Positions 36,903 to 47,813 of a stretch of DNA of 64,000 nucleotides are shown here, piece after piece. The notes beneath the pieces are model-generated. The model saw only the letters and a list, made by a program, of their open reading frames with translations, was not told where the DNA came from and did not search any database. The first letter of the stretch is position 1. The number at the start of each line of letters is the position of its first letter. Location: contig OY856186.1 of the NCBI GenBank assembly GCA_963693315.1, positions 234,655,736 through 234,719,735 on the forward strand, written 5' to 3'. The stretch comes from Diogma glabrata. Taxonomy: Eukaryota; Arthropoda; Insecta; Diptera; Cylindrotomidae. Position numbers and translations under genes: made by a program.

Positions 36903-38294
36903 ATGACTACCCCGGTCAATTTAGGCGCAAATCAACAATTGTTACAAACTCCAAACGACGTTAAACCGAAAGTAAAGTAAATTAAATAGTTGAATAAAAC
37001 ATATTTTACTCTAGTTATTTTATTTTAGAATTTGTATCATATCACAAAAAGATCATTGACATGGACATATGCTTCTGGGTTAATATGTATTTCAAATAGG
37101 GTTAATTATACGTTATTTTTCCTTAATGCGTTTATTTTGATAATCTCTGGTAATCCTATCGAATTAGAACAAATCATTTTATTTGCTGCGTACGCAACAT
37201 ATGTTGTGTTAGTTGTCGGGCGTGATATACAAATATTGTAAGTTGTTGAAGCAGAGAAAACTCTTTAAAATTTTATTCTTTAAAATAAGTTTTGATTTTC
37301 AGAATAAAGGCAAATGAAATGCCTTTAATATTTTGCCTTTGTGAAGCGGCCTGGTGTTATGTTTGCAGGTAAATTTTAATAATTGTTTTAATAAAAAAGT
37401 ATTAGTTCCTTATCAAACTTTCAGAGTATTGCATTTGTTTCCTATATGTAAGGAATATGTGGTTTTAAAAAAGAAAAAAAACTCTCTAAATAAAGAAGAA
37501 AAATTAAAATTAAAAATGTAAGTAACTTGTTTTTGTTACATAAAAGTTCCGAGTTTGTAAAATTTTATTTTGATGTTTCCAGGGTCTACGAAGACTACTG
37601 GAGAACAAAGGAGAATATATCCCTTTTTCAAGTGTATGATTCACTTTTAGGAACTGCCACTCAGTTATCAATACAAATTGCATTTATTCTGTATACATAT
37701 AATGAGACTGGAAAATTTGATGTGTCGTTCCATAAATATTTTTTCTTCGCTTTACTCTCAACAAGTACAGGCTTTTTTCCGGGTACAATACGTGAAAGTC
37801 AAAGACGAAATCTATTAGATACCAAAAGAACAGCTTGTATACTCTTGTTCGATTTATTTATGACAGGCACAAAAGTTTTATCAATCGGTTTCATATCATC
37901 CAAATATCCGATTATAGTTGCAATATACTTCGCAGTTCGAATCATCGTTACGTTTATAATATTAATGCATATTCAATTTTCTAAAACACTAGTATTTTCT
38001 GATGAAAAATATCCGATTTTACTTTCGCTTATATTAAGCATTTGCTACGTTTTTTATTTCGTGCCTATAAGAGGAGAAAAAACTTTAAAAGCTCGCGGTT
38101 TCTTTTACTTATATTCGGGAATTGAAATTTTTATTGTTGCATTTATTGCATATACGTTATGGATGTGGATTGTATTCGGTGTTTTTATTGTTGGTAATAT
38201 AATTCAAATTATATATTATTCATGTTTTCATCCATCTCGTCGAAATTCATTTTACTCAAACCCAAATAAACAGACTATTATAGGAATTAATTAA
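36903..38294 (+). CDS. Five-exon multi-pass membrane protein, XK-related-like
   Basis: A spliced gene encoding 382 residues. Exons: 36903-36971, 37029-37237, 37303-37368, 37425-37517, 37583-38294; introns of 56-65 bp start GTAAG/GTAAA and end in AG, and the joined frame is open throughout, which supports the model. The start ATG at 36903 opens a short hydrophilic N-terminus (~23 residues). Several hydrophobic segments follow in exons 2-3, a basic loop in exon 4 (KKKKNSLNKEEKLKLK) and about six more hydrophobic segments in exon 5. The pattern LHLFPICKEY, a basic loop, then SLFQVYDSLLGTATQLSIQI resembles the XK-related family (H.L...R, then E..PQL.LQ); that family holds scramblases and transport partners of the plasma membrane. 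The family call is moderate; the gene structure is firm. It is surrounded by transposons on both sides. Confidence 0.75.
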
Positions 38295-38858
38295 GATTAA
38301 GAGTTTTGACTGAATACTTTTAATTTATGTTTGTATATAATATTTATATATTAATGTCAGAAGACAAATTGTTACTTTTATCAAAGATATTTCAAGTTTT
38401 TTAAATTACTTATTATTAAAATTATGTGTATTAAATTATATTTAGAAAAATTTCTTGCCTCTCACATTAAAGGTCAAGCCAATTTGAAATTAATGCTAGT
38501 AATTTCAAGAAAAACAAAAAAAAGGTAACCTAATTTTATCAATTTACATTATTTTTGCATAATTAACATAAAAAAACAGTTGTTGAAAATTACTACTAAG
38601 GGATTTTCTTTATATATTTGGGGTTTTATATTCTGTGGATATTATAAAAAGGATGATGTTTGATATAACTGATGATGTTTGATAAATTTTTAAAACAATA
38701 TTTGTTTTGTTTTGTTTAGAATTGTAAAGTTTATGAATTGTTAATCAACTGAATTGTAAGATTATTACAAGTTTGGAAAGCTGCTGTATTCTAGTGATAC
38801 TCAATATAAACCTTCGTTCCTATATGGAGCACTAAGGACGAAAAAGAATACAAATTTC
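38295..38858. other. 3' flank of the membrane protein gene
   Basis: AT-rich. No canonical AATAAA close to the stop is obvious; ATTAAA-like strings occur near 38415 and 38431. No other feature seen. Confidence 0.4.
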
Positions 38859-39302
38859 GTAAGGTTTTCTATAAGAACTGAATCTAAAAAATTATGAAAC
38901 TTTTTGCAATCCATACAATTTTAGAGCGATCTAGTTTCGAACCAATGAAAAAATTTTAAACTTTAAAATAGTTTATCATTCTCATCAGGGCTAGCCGACT
39001 AGATAAACTCTACCAAAAAATGTCAACGCTAATGAATATAAACCAAAAATTTGGTTACAACTCTAGCGAAGTGTAAAAACAAAAAATTTACATAAACATA
39101 CATTCAATAAATTCAGGTTTAGTCAATTAATTTCTCTGGTGATCACTGTTTTGTTATACTCTAGACATTCTAGTATTGAATAACAAACTTGTATCGGTGA
39201 GAAGAAGATGACTAGTCTTCACTTGTGATGGGAGATTTTGATGGGAGATTTTCCATCGGGGTGATGTTATATCACAAATAATTTACTGAAGTAAGGTTTT
39301 CT
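38859..39302. mobile_element. 420-bp dispersed repeat R2 with 12-bp target duplication
   Basis: The element 38871-39290 is flanked by GTAAGGTTTTCT at 38859-38870 and 39291-39302. Its sequence recurs, rearranged and inverted, at 30611-31190. It ends with a tandemly duplicated GATGGGAGATTTT and a GTGATGTTATATCAC near-palindrome. Non-coding. A 12-bp duplication would fit a retroposon, but no A-rich tail is seen. Confidence 0.72.
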
Positions 39303-39540
39303 TTGAAGTGTTTCAGATATCGTGTTAACACAGTGCGTCTATTTTTTATACCGAAAGGTCCTCTAAACCAGTGTTTCTCAACTGATTTCATGTCACGGAC
39401 TAATAAATATTTTAAGATTCTATTGTGGACCTTTTTTTGTTTTATTTATTTAGGTTGAGAGTAAAATTGTAGCTCGCAGCAATAGCCGAGGAACAATGGA
39501 AAGCAAAAAAGATACTTTATGCTCGAATTACATACATATA

Positions 39541-40526
39541 CATAGATTAAATGCGTTTTATTCATTCAGGTCAGGTTCAAATTTTGATTTTTAACACGTA
39601 AATGCAACAACAACATAACACATATATTTATCGAGTTAAAGATTTGCGACCTGTATACATTTTAGTTACATATATAGCTGATAACTGCGCTATTATATTT
39701 TGCTGCGTGTTCACCAGATTTGGTAGATGTTGAAGTTGGCTATGGAGATGATACAGATACTGCTAGAGGTGATGAGAATTGCTGGGATGAGTTTTGGTAT
39801 TCAGTAAATTTATTCAATGAAGCTTCCAAATTTTAAATTATACCTGTCAACATGTGACAGATCAGCTCTTCAAGTTTTACGCTTATTAACAGGTATCAGT
39901 AAATAAAACAATTATGTTTGAAATATAGCTATTTTTTTAAACTTCTTTGTTAAAATATTTTCATAACTTTTTAATGTGAATAATTAAAAAAAAACAAATC
40001 ATTTCGTACTAGAGCCCCCTTTCACTACAACTTTGACACAATATTTGCAAATGTTTAAGGATCACACAATGTGAAATTACACTTTCATATTACTATTGTG
40101 TGTTTTAATTACTCAAATAAACTTAAAGAACATCAATTATTTTAACTCGACCATATTATTTAAAATCTTGATTAATTAAAAATGAATTCTTAATAAAATG
40201 AAAACAAAAATCTTAATAATAAATTTTGAAATGAATACTAGATGAATAATAATTTTTATGAAAACTAGGTAGATAGAAAAAATTGTACCTAAAATTTTAT
40301 TAATCTATTTCTAAAAGATTGAATTGAATTTAAAGAAGAATTCAAATTAAACGCAAATGATTAAATAAAAAGTCACCACACATACATTTGCAAGAGATGG
40401 CATATACATACATAGTTTTTCGAGAGTTTTCAATTTGCAAAAATTTGTTTTTGTAATATTAGACCTCATTAACACGGTAATTTGATATTTTTTTGATGCA
40501 AATATATAGCAATATGTTATCTTTTT
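39541..40526. other. Non-coding interior of the hAT shell
   Basis: AT-rich, no ORF of note and no recognised repeat. Confidence 0.4.
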
Positions 40527-43275
40527 TTTTTTTTTTTTTTTACTTTATTTCAGTATTATATACAAATTTTAGATAAATTTATTTACAATGTATATACATA
40601 TGTATGTAACAGCAACATTGGTTGCAAACACATACAAAAAACAAAAAATAATAGTTACAAATATTAATATTTAAAGCAATTTACAAAAGTTTACAATTTA
40701 ATTTAATTTCTTCAATTTTGAATTGACAAAAGTTCCCTTATATTTGATTTGAAAAGCGATATTTTCTTCAGCGACTTTAAGTCATCAGGTAGACGGTTAA
40801 ACATATCTAAGCCTTTATACAACGGACTGTTTTGTCCGCCAGTAGTGCGACAGAAATCTATGTGGTAGTCATCCCTTTGTCGAGTACTATATGTATGGAT
40901 TGCCGTTCTTGGTTTCAGAACATAGTTGTTTTTAATCATTCCATTTCTTATTTTGTAGATCCATACCAGAGTTTCAAAATCTATTAATTGGCTAAACATT
41001 AGGATTTTGCTATCATAAAGGTCCTTGGTGGGTGTGCGTAGTGGTAAGTTTCTTATGTTTTTGATTGTTCTGTTGAGCAAAACATGAATTTCTGATAATC
41101 TCGATTTCGTAGCATTGCCATATATAGGCAGTAGGTATCGAACACTGCTGATTATATGCGAGTTGAAAATTAGATATTTAACTTTTAAAGGTAGAACATT
41201 TCGCATCTGGTATATGATAAAGTTTGTTTTACGGATTTTATCCTTGATACTATTGATATGATAGCTCCAGTCTAGTTTGGAGTCAATCCACAAACCTAGG
41301 TACTTATAAGTGTACACTTTGTTTAAAATCTGGCCATCTACATGCAAGCTTAGACTATCATGGTTGATTACCTTGCCTTTGCTCTTAAAGACCATATATT
41401 GTGACTTTTTTACATTTATTGTTAAAAGGTTGACATTCATCCATTCATTTAAGGTATTTATATCAGTCTGCATAAGTACGTTCAATTCATTTACTGATTT
41501 AGATTTGTACACAAGCACCATATCGTCTGCATACATTATAAGATTACCATTCAAATCCAGATCGAATACATCATTGCAAAAGATGTTAAATAAAATGGGA
41601 GCAAGAATTGAGCCTTGAGGGACACCACTCTTTACCGTTAGCTCACTGCTTTCTCCGCCGTCAGTTTGAACGAATTGTTTTCTATCGGCCAGATAATTTC
41701 TTAAAAGTTGTACAGTATTATCACAGATACCAATATTTTTTAGTTTTAATAATAATATTCTGTCCTTTACGGAATCAAATTCTGTTTTCAGGTCTATAAA
41801 TAAACAAGACGTGACCATATTTCCATCCAAGTTAGACTTGATGTTTGAAATCAACTGTGTTGCTGCTGCTAATGTGCTGGAGTTGCGACAAAAGCCAAAC
41901 TGATTTGGGTTTATGATATTATTTAGTGTTAGATATTCTTCCAGACGGCGGAAAATTATTCGTTCATATATTTTTGCAAAAATTGGTAGAATGGATATAG
42001 GACGATAGTTGGACTGGTTCCATTTATCTCCATTCTTATAGATTGGTATAATTTTAGCTATTTTTAAACAGTTGGGAAACTCGCAATTTGCTATGCATTT
42101 ATTTATAAGGTTTGCTAAAGAGATGCTTAGAGAAGATTTCATATAGTTGCAGAATTTAGTAGATATTTTATCATAACCAACAGCTGAATTTTGTTTTAAA
42201 GACTCCAGTATTTCTATAATTTCGTATTGACTAGTTAGAAATAGATAGAAATTAAATGGATATAAGACGTTAGTTTGTTGTAAGTAGTTAAAATTTTCTT
42301 CGCTGAAGAAGTTTTGTGTGTTACTATCAGCGCAATTTATAAAATACGTATTAAATTTTTCACATATATCATTTGGGCTGTACAAAATCTCATTATTTTC
42401 CATCAATATTATTTTTGAGTTATGCTTTGTTTTATTGAAGACTTGCTCGTTCATTATTTTCCACAGTTGTCTAAAGTCGTTATTGTTCAAAGCATTCATA
42501 AAATGATTTTTTTGTAGCTCAATTTCTAATTTGTAGCAGATTTTTTTATAATTTTTAAATTCGATTTCAAAATAATTGTTTGTAGGATATTTGATTTTAA
42601 GCTTGTAAAATTTATCACGTTTTTTCCTATACAATTTTAGTTCATTGGTGATCCAGGGGCTTTTTGAATTAGCTTTTATTTCAATATTATTTGTTTCAGT
42701 ATTTTCTACAATTTTTCGTTGAACTAGTTCTTGTAGTGCATTGATGTTTTCTTGATGTGATATTTCGGTTTCAAAATCAGTTGCATCAATTTTGTCATAA
42801 TTGAGAATTGTTTTCTGAATAGTTATGCGTGAAGATGGGACGCTGTGCGTCCTAATACTAAGCAGCATTAAACGATGATCAGAGCGAAAAAAGTCATTCA
42901 CTGATAGGTAGTAAGACGTTGAGAAGATGTCAGTAGATATATGATCAATGATAGTTTTACTATTTATGTTATTATGGTCAATTCTTGTAGCATGTGTTTT
43001 TGAAATTTTATTTAAAGTAGCGAAACCAGCAGTATATAGTACATCTAAGTAGGTCTGAACATTTTTATCTGTGTTCTTGTTTAGTAAGTTCAAATTAAAA
43101 TCTCCTATAAGATACATTTTTTTATTAGCTGTAACAATTTCCTCTACTTTATTTAAGAAATCCGTTTGATTGGAATTAGGTGGTCGGTATCTAATTTCAT
43201 GTTGACTTTCATATTCATAAAAAAATGCAATTAACAAATAAGCAATTCTCATGGCATTTGATTTTGACATTTAAA
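40524..43275 (-). mobile_element. 5'-truncated APE-type LINE (family B) with poly(A) tail
   Basis: On the minus strand the element ends in a ~20-bp A run (T run at 40524-40543), after ~170 bp of 3' UTR. The 5' end lies within or just upstream of the first codons of the frame at 43270, inside the endonuclease domain. It sits inside the hAT shell. Its protein is clearly different from LINE family A. Confidence 0.85.
40712..43270 (-). CDS. LINE family B endonuclease (partial) and reverse transcriptase, one long open frame
   Basis: A single uninterrupted frame of 852 codons. It begins in the distal half of an APE endonuclease: YRPPNSN near residue 30, GDFNLNLL near 58 and SDHRLMLL near 148. It continues through the linker SPWITNELKLYRKKRDKFY into a full RT: NYRPISILP, LFIDLKTEFDSV (family usually KAFD), GVPQGSILAPILFNIF and YADDMVLV, ending in a thumb and C-terminal segment (YSTRQRDD..). 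The nominal first ATG is not the native start; the catalytic N-terminal half of the endonuclease is missing. The long open frame suggests a relatively young insertion, but the truncation makes it inactive. Confidence 0.9.
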   Translation of the reverse strand: MSKSNAMRIAYLLIAFFYEYESQHEIRYRPPNSNQTDFLNKVEEIVTANKKMYLIGDFNLNLLNKNTDKNVQTYLDVLYTAGFATLNKISKTHATRIDHNNINSKTIIDHISTDIFSTSYYLSVNDFFRSDHRLMLLSIRTHSVPSSRITIQKTILNYDKIDATDFETEISHQENINALQELVQRKIVENTETNNIEIKANSKSPWITNELKLYRKKRDKFYKLKIKYPTNNYFEIEFKNYKKICYKLEIELQKNHFMNALNNNDFRQLWKIMNEQVFNKTKHNSKIILMENNEILYSPNDICEKFNTYFINCADSNTQNFFSEENFNYLQQTNVLYPFNFYLFLTSQYEIIEILESLKQNSAVGYDKISTKFCNYMKSSLSISLANLINKCIANCEFPNCLKIAKIIPIYKNGDKWNQSNYRPISILPIFAKIYERIIFRRLEEYLTLNNIINPNQFGFCRNSSTLAAATQLISNIKSNLDGNMVTSCLFIDLKTEFDSVKDRILLLKLKNIGICDNTVQLLRNYLADRKQFVQTDGGESSELTVKSGVPQGSILAPILFNIFCNDVFDLDLNGNLIMYADDMVLVYKSKSVNELNVLMQTDINTLNEWMNVNLLTINVKKSQYMVFKSKGKVINHDSLSLHVDGQILNKVYTYKYLGLWIDSKLDWSYHINSIKDKIRKTNFIIYQMRNVLPLKVKYLIFNSHIISSVRYLLPIYGNATKSRLSEIHVLLNRTIKNIRNLPLRTPTKDLYDSKILMFSQLIDFETLVWIYKIRNGMIKNNYVLKPRTAIHTYSTRQRDDYHIDFCRTTGGQNSPLYKGLDMFNRLPDDLKSLKKISLFKSNIRELLSIQN

Positions 43276-43678
43276 AAACTCAGTGCAGAGCAGATTTCAA
43301 AAACGTTTAAACATTTTTTATTTGCATGACCCACATCGTTTTTTTCAAACCTTGACCCTGAACCGAATGAATAAAACGCAGCTTATGTTTAGTAAAATAT
43401 TTTTTTGAGAAAATTGTTTAATCCAAGTAGTTTTTCGTTTGTTATTTTTTTCTAAATTTCTACAGAAACCAATTTATTTATAAATTCGATAGATATTCCC
43501 GCTAGTACTTGGCGAAACATGATGAATACTTTTTTGTAAATAAAATTCCTTGTTATTTCGCAGAGTTTTTATTATTAATAAATTAACTATTTAGTTATAT
43601 TTAATTAATACGATCGATCTGATTTCCATTTTTACATCATCTTCAGGAGCTTAAAAAAGACTGTCTTCTAGCTCCTTA
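43276..43678. other. Non-coding interior of the hAT shell
   Basis: AT-rich filler without recognised motifs. Confidence 0.35.
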
Positions 43679-44360
43679 TTTTTTTTTTTTTTTTTTTTTT
43701 TTTTTATTTTTTTTTTTTTTTATTTGCAGCAAACAGTTTCCCAATTACATGCTACAATAATTCATACTAAAAACTAGGTGGTACACTGCATTAAAGAATA
43801 CATAAAAATAAAAACAACAAAAATAATAATAAATAACAATAATAAAATTAAACATTTAGAAATTAATTTTTTTTTTGTCAATAACACACGAGACTCAAAA
43901 TTTGCATCAAACGAAACATCTAGACTTAACTAAAAATATTAAAACAATAATTAATTGATGAATTATGTTATGCAGAATTTATCAGCATGTGAAACTACAT
44001 AATCATTTAAGATGGTACGACAATTCGATCTGAATACACTTAACGACACATGAAAAAAATCAACACTTGAAAAAATCTCATTATGATAAATCTGAAGTCT
44101 TGATATTGGCGAGGAGACACCTATATTTGTTCGAGAAGCCGATGGCAGAAAGAGCTGGTTTAATCGAGTTCTATAGGACGATGCGTAAAAATTAATATAG
44201 AATAGAACCTCAGTATCGATAAGAGAATTAACAATTTTATATAAGAGAACTTCATCAAGTATATACCTTCGCGACTTCAAAGTAGTCATACTTAACTTAT
44301 CAAGCCTGGTATGGTATGGGAGCTTCCCAGTGCATGGTATAGCATTAAAACACACACTTA
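43679..44360 (-). mobile_element. 5'-truncated LINE 3' end related to family A
   Basis: On the minus strand a short C-terminal RT fragment (44355-43963) is followed by ~240 bp of UTR and an A-rich tail (T-rich 43679-43722). The protein part is alignable to the end of LINE family A. Confidence 0.8.
43963..44355 (-). pseudogene. C-terminal LINE RT fragment
   Basis: The 130-codon frame contains SRRYILDEVLLYKIVNS and SRTNIGVSSPISRLQIYHNE, which match RRIILDEVLLYKILN and SRTNLGFANPLPRCQLSHDE of the family A ORF. Only the region after the RT core is present, the usual product of incomplete reverse transcription. No catalytic residues remain. Confidence 0.83.
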
Positions 44361-44939
44361 TGCATTAGTATCAGCCTGCAGGCTTAAGATTCTCAAGATA
44401 AATGTGCACCGCGTTAAGGTTGACGTTCAGTCCTCTTATATTTGCAAAATTGATAGACAATTGCGCCATTTCAAATGACAGATAATTCACAAAACAATTA
44501 TCTCAAAACAATTCTAACAAAATCAAATTAAAAGTTACAAATTGACTATCTCCAAATAGATAATATCTAAATTGATAATTCCAATAGCTGGATAACTTGA
44601 AACTATGTCTAAGTTTAACTGCTAAAATTACCAATTCAAACAATGGATAATTTAATTGTGGCACAAAGACATAAAAGTATGAAGTAATCAAATTAAATCA
44701 AACAGAACAACGAAATTTGACTAAGAGAAGATGAAGGAAAACTTTTACTCTTTAAAAATAATGAAGTAGTTCCGAAATACAACATAAAGTATCATAAAAG
44801 CATAAAGTATCTTTTTTTCTTTTGAGTGTTTGTTTTCTTAAATGTTTACACTTTAGGGCGTAAAATAGTAATCTAACCCCCTGTTATTATTTCGAAAGGA
44901 AAACATTCAGAAAAATAATTTATTTTTATTTTTCATATT
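44361..44939. other. AT-rich interior of the hAT shell
   Basis: Several AATTG..GATAATT-type words are repeated between 44470 and 44660; otherwise nothing recognised. Confidence 0.35.
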
Positions 44940-45345
44940 GACATCACATTCTAATACTGAACTGAAAGCATCAAATTTGAAGAAAAAATTAAATTTGTGA
45001 GTATTTGAAAGAAAATGCTAATTTCGATTTAGGAGTAAGAACGATATTTTTTATTTTCACTCCTCTATTTGGTGATTCATGTGTTCTATCGCCTTTCAGA
45101 GCGAGTAGAAGGAACGTTTATTAAACTAAGTTTTTTTTATTAAAATAAATAAAAAGGATGACGAAAAAATACAGCCTTGTTTCTTTTTCTGCATATGGAA
45201 GAAAATACAAATAAAATCGATTCCAAAGGAGTTAAATAAAAAAAATTTGCTCTTACGACTAAGAACGATATTAAAAATACAAAAATGTTAGTTTGTGAGT
45301 ACTATTTTGAGGAGTAATATGGTAAAAATATGAAGATAATAAATA
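44940..45345. repeat. Dispersed repeat family R1, copy 2
   Basis: Shares TTTTTCTGCATATGGAAGAAAATAC, the CCAAAGGAGTTAAA block and TTTTCACTCCT..AGCGAG.. blocks with 4440-5040 and 49470-49920, with some blocks inverted. Non-coding. Confidence 0.5.
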
Positions 45346-45448
45346 TAAAAAAATTCTGGTAATAAATATAAAGAAATTCGCGGACCACTAATCTTTTCCT
45401 GTGGACTAATGGTTCGCGGACCACCGGTTGAGAAACACTGCTCTATAC

Positions 45449-45779
45449 GTTGTTAGTAATCTATCAGTTTTGCTAATGAAAATAGTTCTGCGTTAGTCAC
45501 CTTCACACAGATTTATTTAAAGTAAGCTAATTTAAAATGTTCACTTCTGTTTCATGGTTTAAGTTAATCAATTAAAAGCTGGTTGATTTAACATTAATTT
45601 GTATAAACGTTTTTAATGCTATTCTTGCAGAATCAGTACGTCACAATACATGAGGACAGATAAGTAAATATTTCCTCACATAGAAAAAAGGCAAATCATG
45701 TCTGGCTGCCGGTTGAAATATTGTTACAACTATATGAATTCGGATTGTGACTAAAACGATTTTAATGTAAAATCGATGA
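45449..45779. other. Flank of the integrase relic
   Basis: No clear ORF. It could be the decayed downstream part of the LTR element whose integrase follows. Confidence 0.35.
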
Positions 45780-46043
45780 TTTGCCCTGCAATTGTTAACG
45801 AGCTTCCAAAAGTAACGTCCTTAACCCAACAACAGAGGGTAAAATTCTTGCCTAATCTGTGCGACTACGGACTACGATACATGATAGGGGACTTAATTGT
45901 GCGACCCCATGTTTCAATCATGCCATTGCACTTTAGATTATGCTTGATTGCGCTCGAAATCTATTGAAGCCTAATTGACAACTTTGTCAACAGTTGCGAT
46001 TCAAATTGAGTTCCTTGATTAGTTACAATTGATTGTAGGACTC

Positions 46044-46517
46044 TAATGTCGTTTTCTTTTTGACAAAAAAAGTGATTTAAGAGCAAAAAAAGTAGCTGTC
46101 AGATCACTTTTTTTTGCATTTTGTATTCTTTTTGTACAAACAATTGCTCTTTTTTTGATCTGAAAATATTTTTTCTGAATCTAGGTTTTTTGGTAGATCA
46201 AGTTGCAAATACAATAAATTTACACAAATACATTTACAAATCTGTAAAATTAGTAAACAAACAAGACGCCATTTATTTATTATTATTTTTTTAAAGTGAA
46301 ATATTTATTTGTTTAAATAAATGTTTTGTTTAAATCGTCCTTTAAATCTAAAATTAATAAAAAATTATTTAATTAAATTCTATTAATTAACAAAAACATT
46401 AAATGAGAGTTCACAAACACAACTACAAAACTAGATCAAATTTTTTCATATTCGTTTTGTGAAAAAAAAATATTAAAAAAATCACTTTTTCTGCTCTGGC
46501 AAAAGAAAACGACATAA
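46044..46517. mobile_element. 468-bp MITE (TGTCGTTTTCTTTTTG ends), copy 1, TAA duplication
   Basis: The element 46047-46514 is flanked by TAA (46044-46046 and 46515-46517). A second copy of exactly the same length lies in opposite orientation at 52878-53345. Internal sequence is shared throughout, including AAACAAACAAGACGCCATTT. No functional ORF. Target TAA/TTA indicates PIF/Harbinger-type mobilisation. Confidence 0.93.
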
Positions 46518-46739
46518 ATTTATCGATTTACGACGGTTGCATAGGCTTACCACCTTTGAATTTTTCCAAAAGCGTATACAAATATATTTCGAAATAAAAT
46601 AATTAAAAGAATTTTTTTTACTCATATATTTTATTCGTTTTATAAGTTAATTGGAAAAAACGATAACAATACAAACAAATTAAATATATTAAAAAATTGT
46701 CTTACTTTAATTGACTAAATAACATATAATAACATAGGG

Positions 46740-46945
46740 ATGGGTTTTTTGTGAACAATTAAGCTTAAATACATATTGAAAATCACTTGAATTTTGCAAT
46801 TCGATATAACTTTTCATTTTATCTAAAATTCCTTCAGAAAAAATTTTTTGTGTTTCGTGTCAGGATTCGAACTCACATGCATCAGAGACACATGTTCAAA
46901 TCCCGTGTGTCTTACACAACTTAGCCACAGCGGGTGATGACGAAC
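46740..46945 (-). mobile_element. tRNA-derived SINE, copy 1
   Basis: On the minus strand the head (from ~46945) has TGGCTAAGTTGTGTAAG, a pol III A-box-like segment (46912-46928), and GAGTTCGAATCC (46863-46874), a good B box, ~50 bp apart as in tRNA genes. A tail with AATTTTTTCTGAAGG and AACAATTAAGC..CAAAAAACCCA follows. It cannot be an intact tRNA because the stems do not form properly. Confidence 0.8.
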
Positions 46946-47055
46946 CATATTTTAATTTTGATGTTCAGGTAATTTCTAAATTGAAACTTAATCATTTTTC
47001 ATATTTACTTAAGTTGAATTTTTCATCTATCATTACATATTGGAAATTGCATTTC

Positions 47056-47650
47056 TTTGGGATTTTTTGTATAAAATTTTTAGATATTACGATGTATGAA
47101 TTCATAGGATGAGAGAATATTTCGTCAACATCTAAGTCAACATTCTAATCAACATCCCAAGTCAAGAGTGTAAAGTCATTATTGATTGTTGTCAATCAAT
47201 GCGAAACTTAATATCTGACGTAAAGTCAATTTATTGCTATATTTTTGGTTAGGAAATATAGACAATTTTAGGGGAATTTTTTAATTTGGATGGGTTTTTT
47301 GTGAACAATTAAGCTTAAGTACATATTGGAAATCACTTTAATTTTACAATTCGAAATAACTTTTCATTTTCTCTAAAATTCCTTCAGAAAAATTTTTTGT
47401 GTTTCGTGTTAGGATTCGAACTCACATGCATCAGAGACACATGTTCATATTTCCTAACCAAAAATATAGCAATAAATTGACTTTACGTCAGATACTATCT
47501 TTCGCATTGATTGACAACAATCAATAATGATTTTACACTCGTGACTTGTAATGTTGATTAGAATGTTGACTTAGATGTTGACGAACTATTCTCTCATCCT
47601 ATGAATTCATACATCGTAATATCTAGAAACTTTAAACAAAAAATCCCAAA
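47056..47650. repeat. Foldback with 204-bp arms holding a SINE copy in its loop
   Basis: Arms 47056-47259 and 47447-47650 are inverted copies with few differences (blocks GACTTTACGTCAGATA, TTGATTGACAACAATCAAT, CATCCTATGAATTCATACAT). The loop 47260-47446 is occupied by SINE copy 2. Confidence 0.88.
47285..47446 (-). mobile_element. tRNA-derived SINE, copy 2, head truncated
   Basis: Same orientation and sequence as copy 1 from the 3' tail through the B box, but it ends at ACATGTTCA, where the foldback arm begins; the A box is missing. The junction suggests the arm was inverted or duplicated across the SINE. Confidence 0.82.
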
Positions 47651-47813
47651 CAATATAACATAGTTAAAATTTTTATAAATGGTAGCCAAATAGTATAGGA
47701 ATGAACCAAATATTTAATGTAAAGCTTTAATTTTATATTTTTTGTTCGATTTTGCTGCTTCGATCAATTTTTTGTTAGACTTATCTTTTTTCTTAATAAA
47801 ACTTGCAAATTCA

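Larger units (their letters stand above)
39361..45448. mobile_element. 6.07-kb hAT shell with 8-bp target duplication, filled with LINE fragments
   Basis: The left end is CAGTGTTTCTCAAC (39369) and the right end GGTTGAGAAACACTG (to 45440); both are followed inward by CACGGAC/GCGGACCA motifs. Flanks are CTCTAAAC (39361-39368) and CTCTATAC (45441-45448), one mismatch. No hAT transposase remains inside. The contents are a ~2.7-kb LINE, a second LINE 3' end, a copy of repeat R1 and AT-rich filler, so the original element was shorter. A single terminus of the same family lies at 16976. Confidence 0.88.

Noticed and set aside
46861..46945. Possible tRNA gene
   Set aside because: A and B boxes are present, but the acceptor and anticodon stems do not pair properly, and a truncated copy follows nearby; it is a SINE head.
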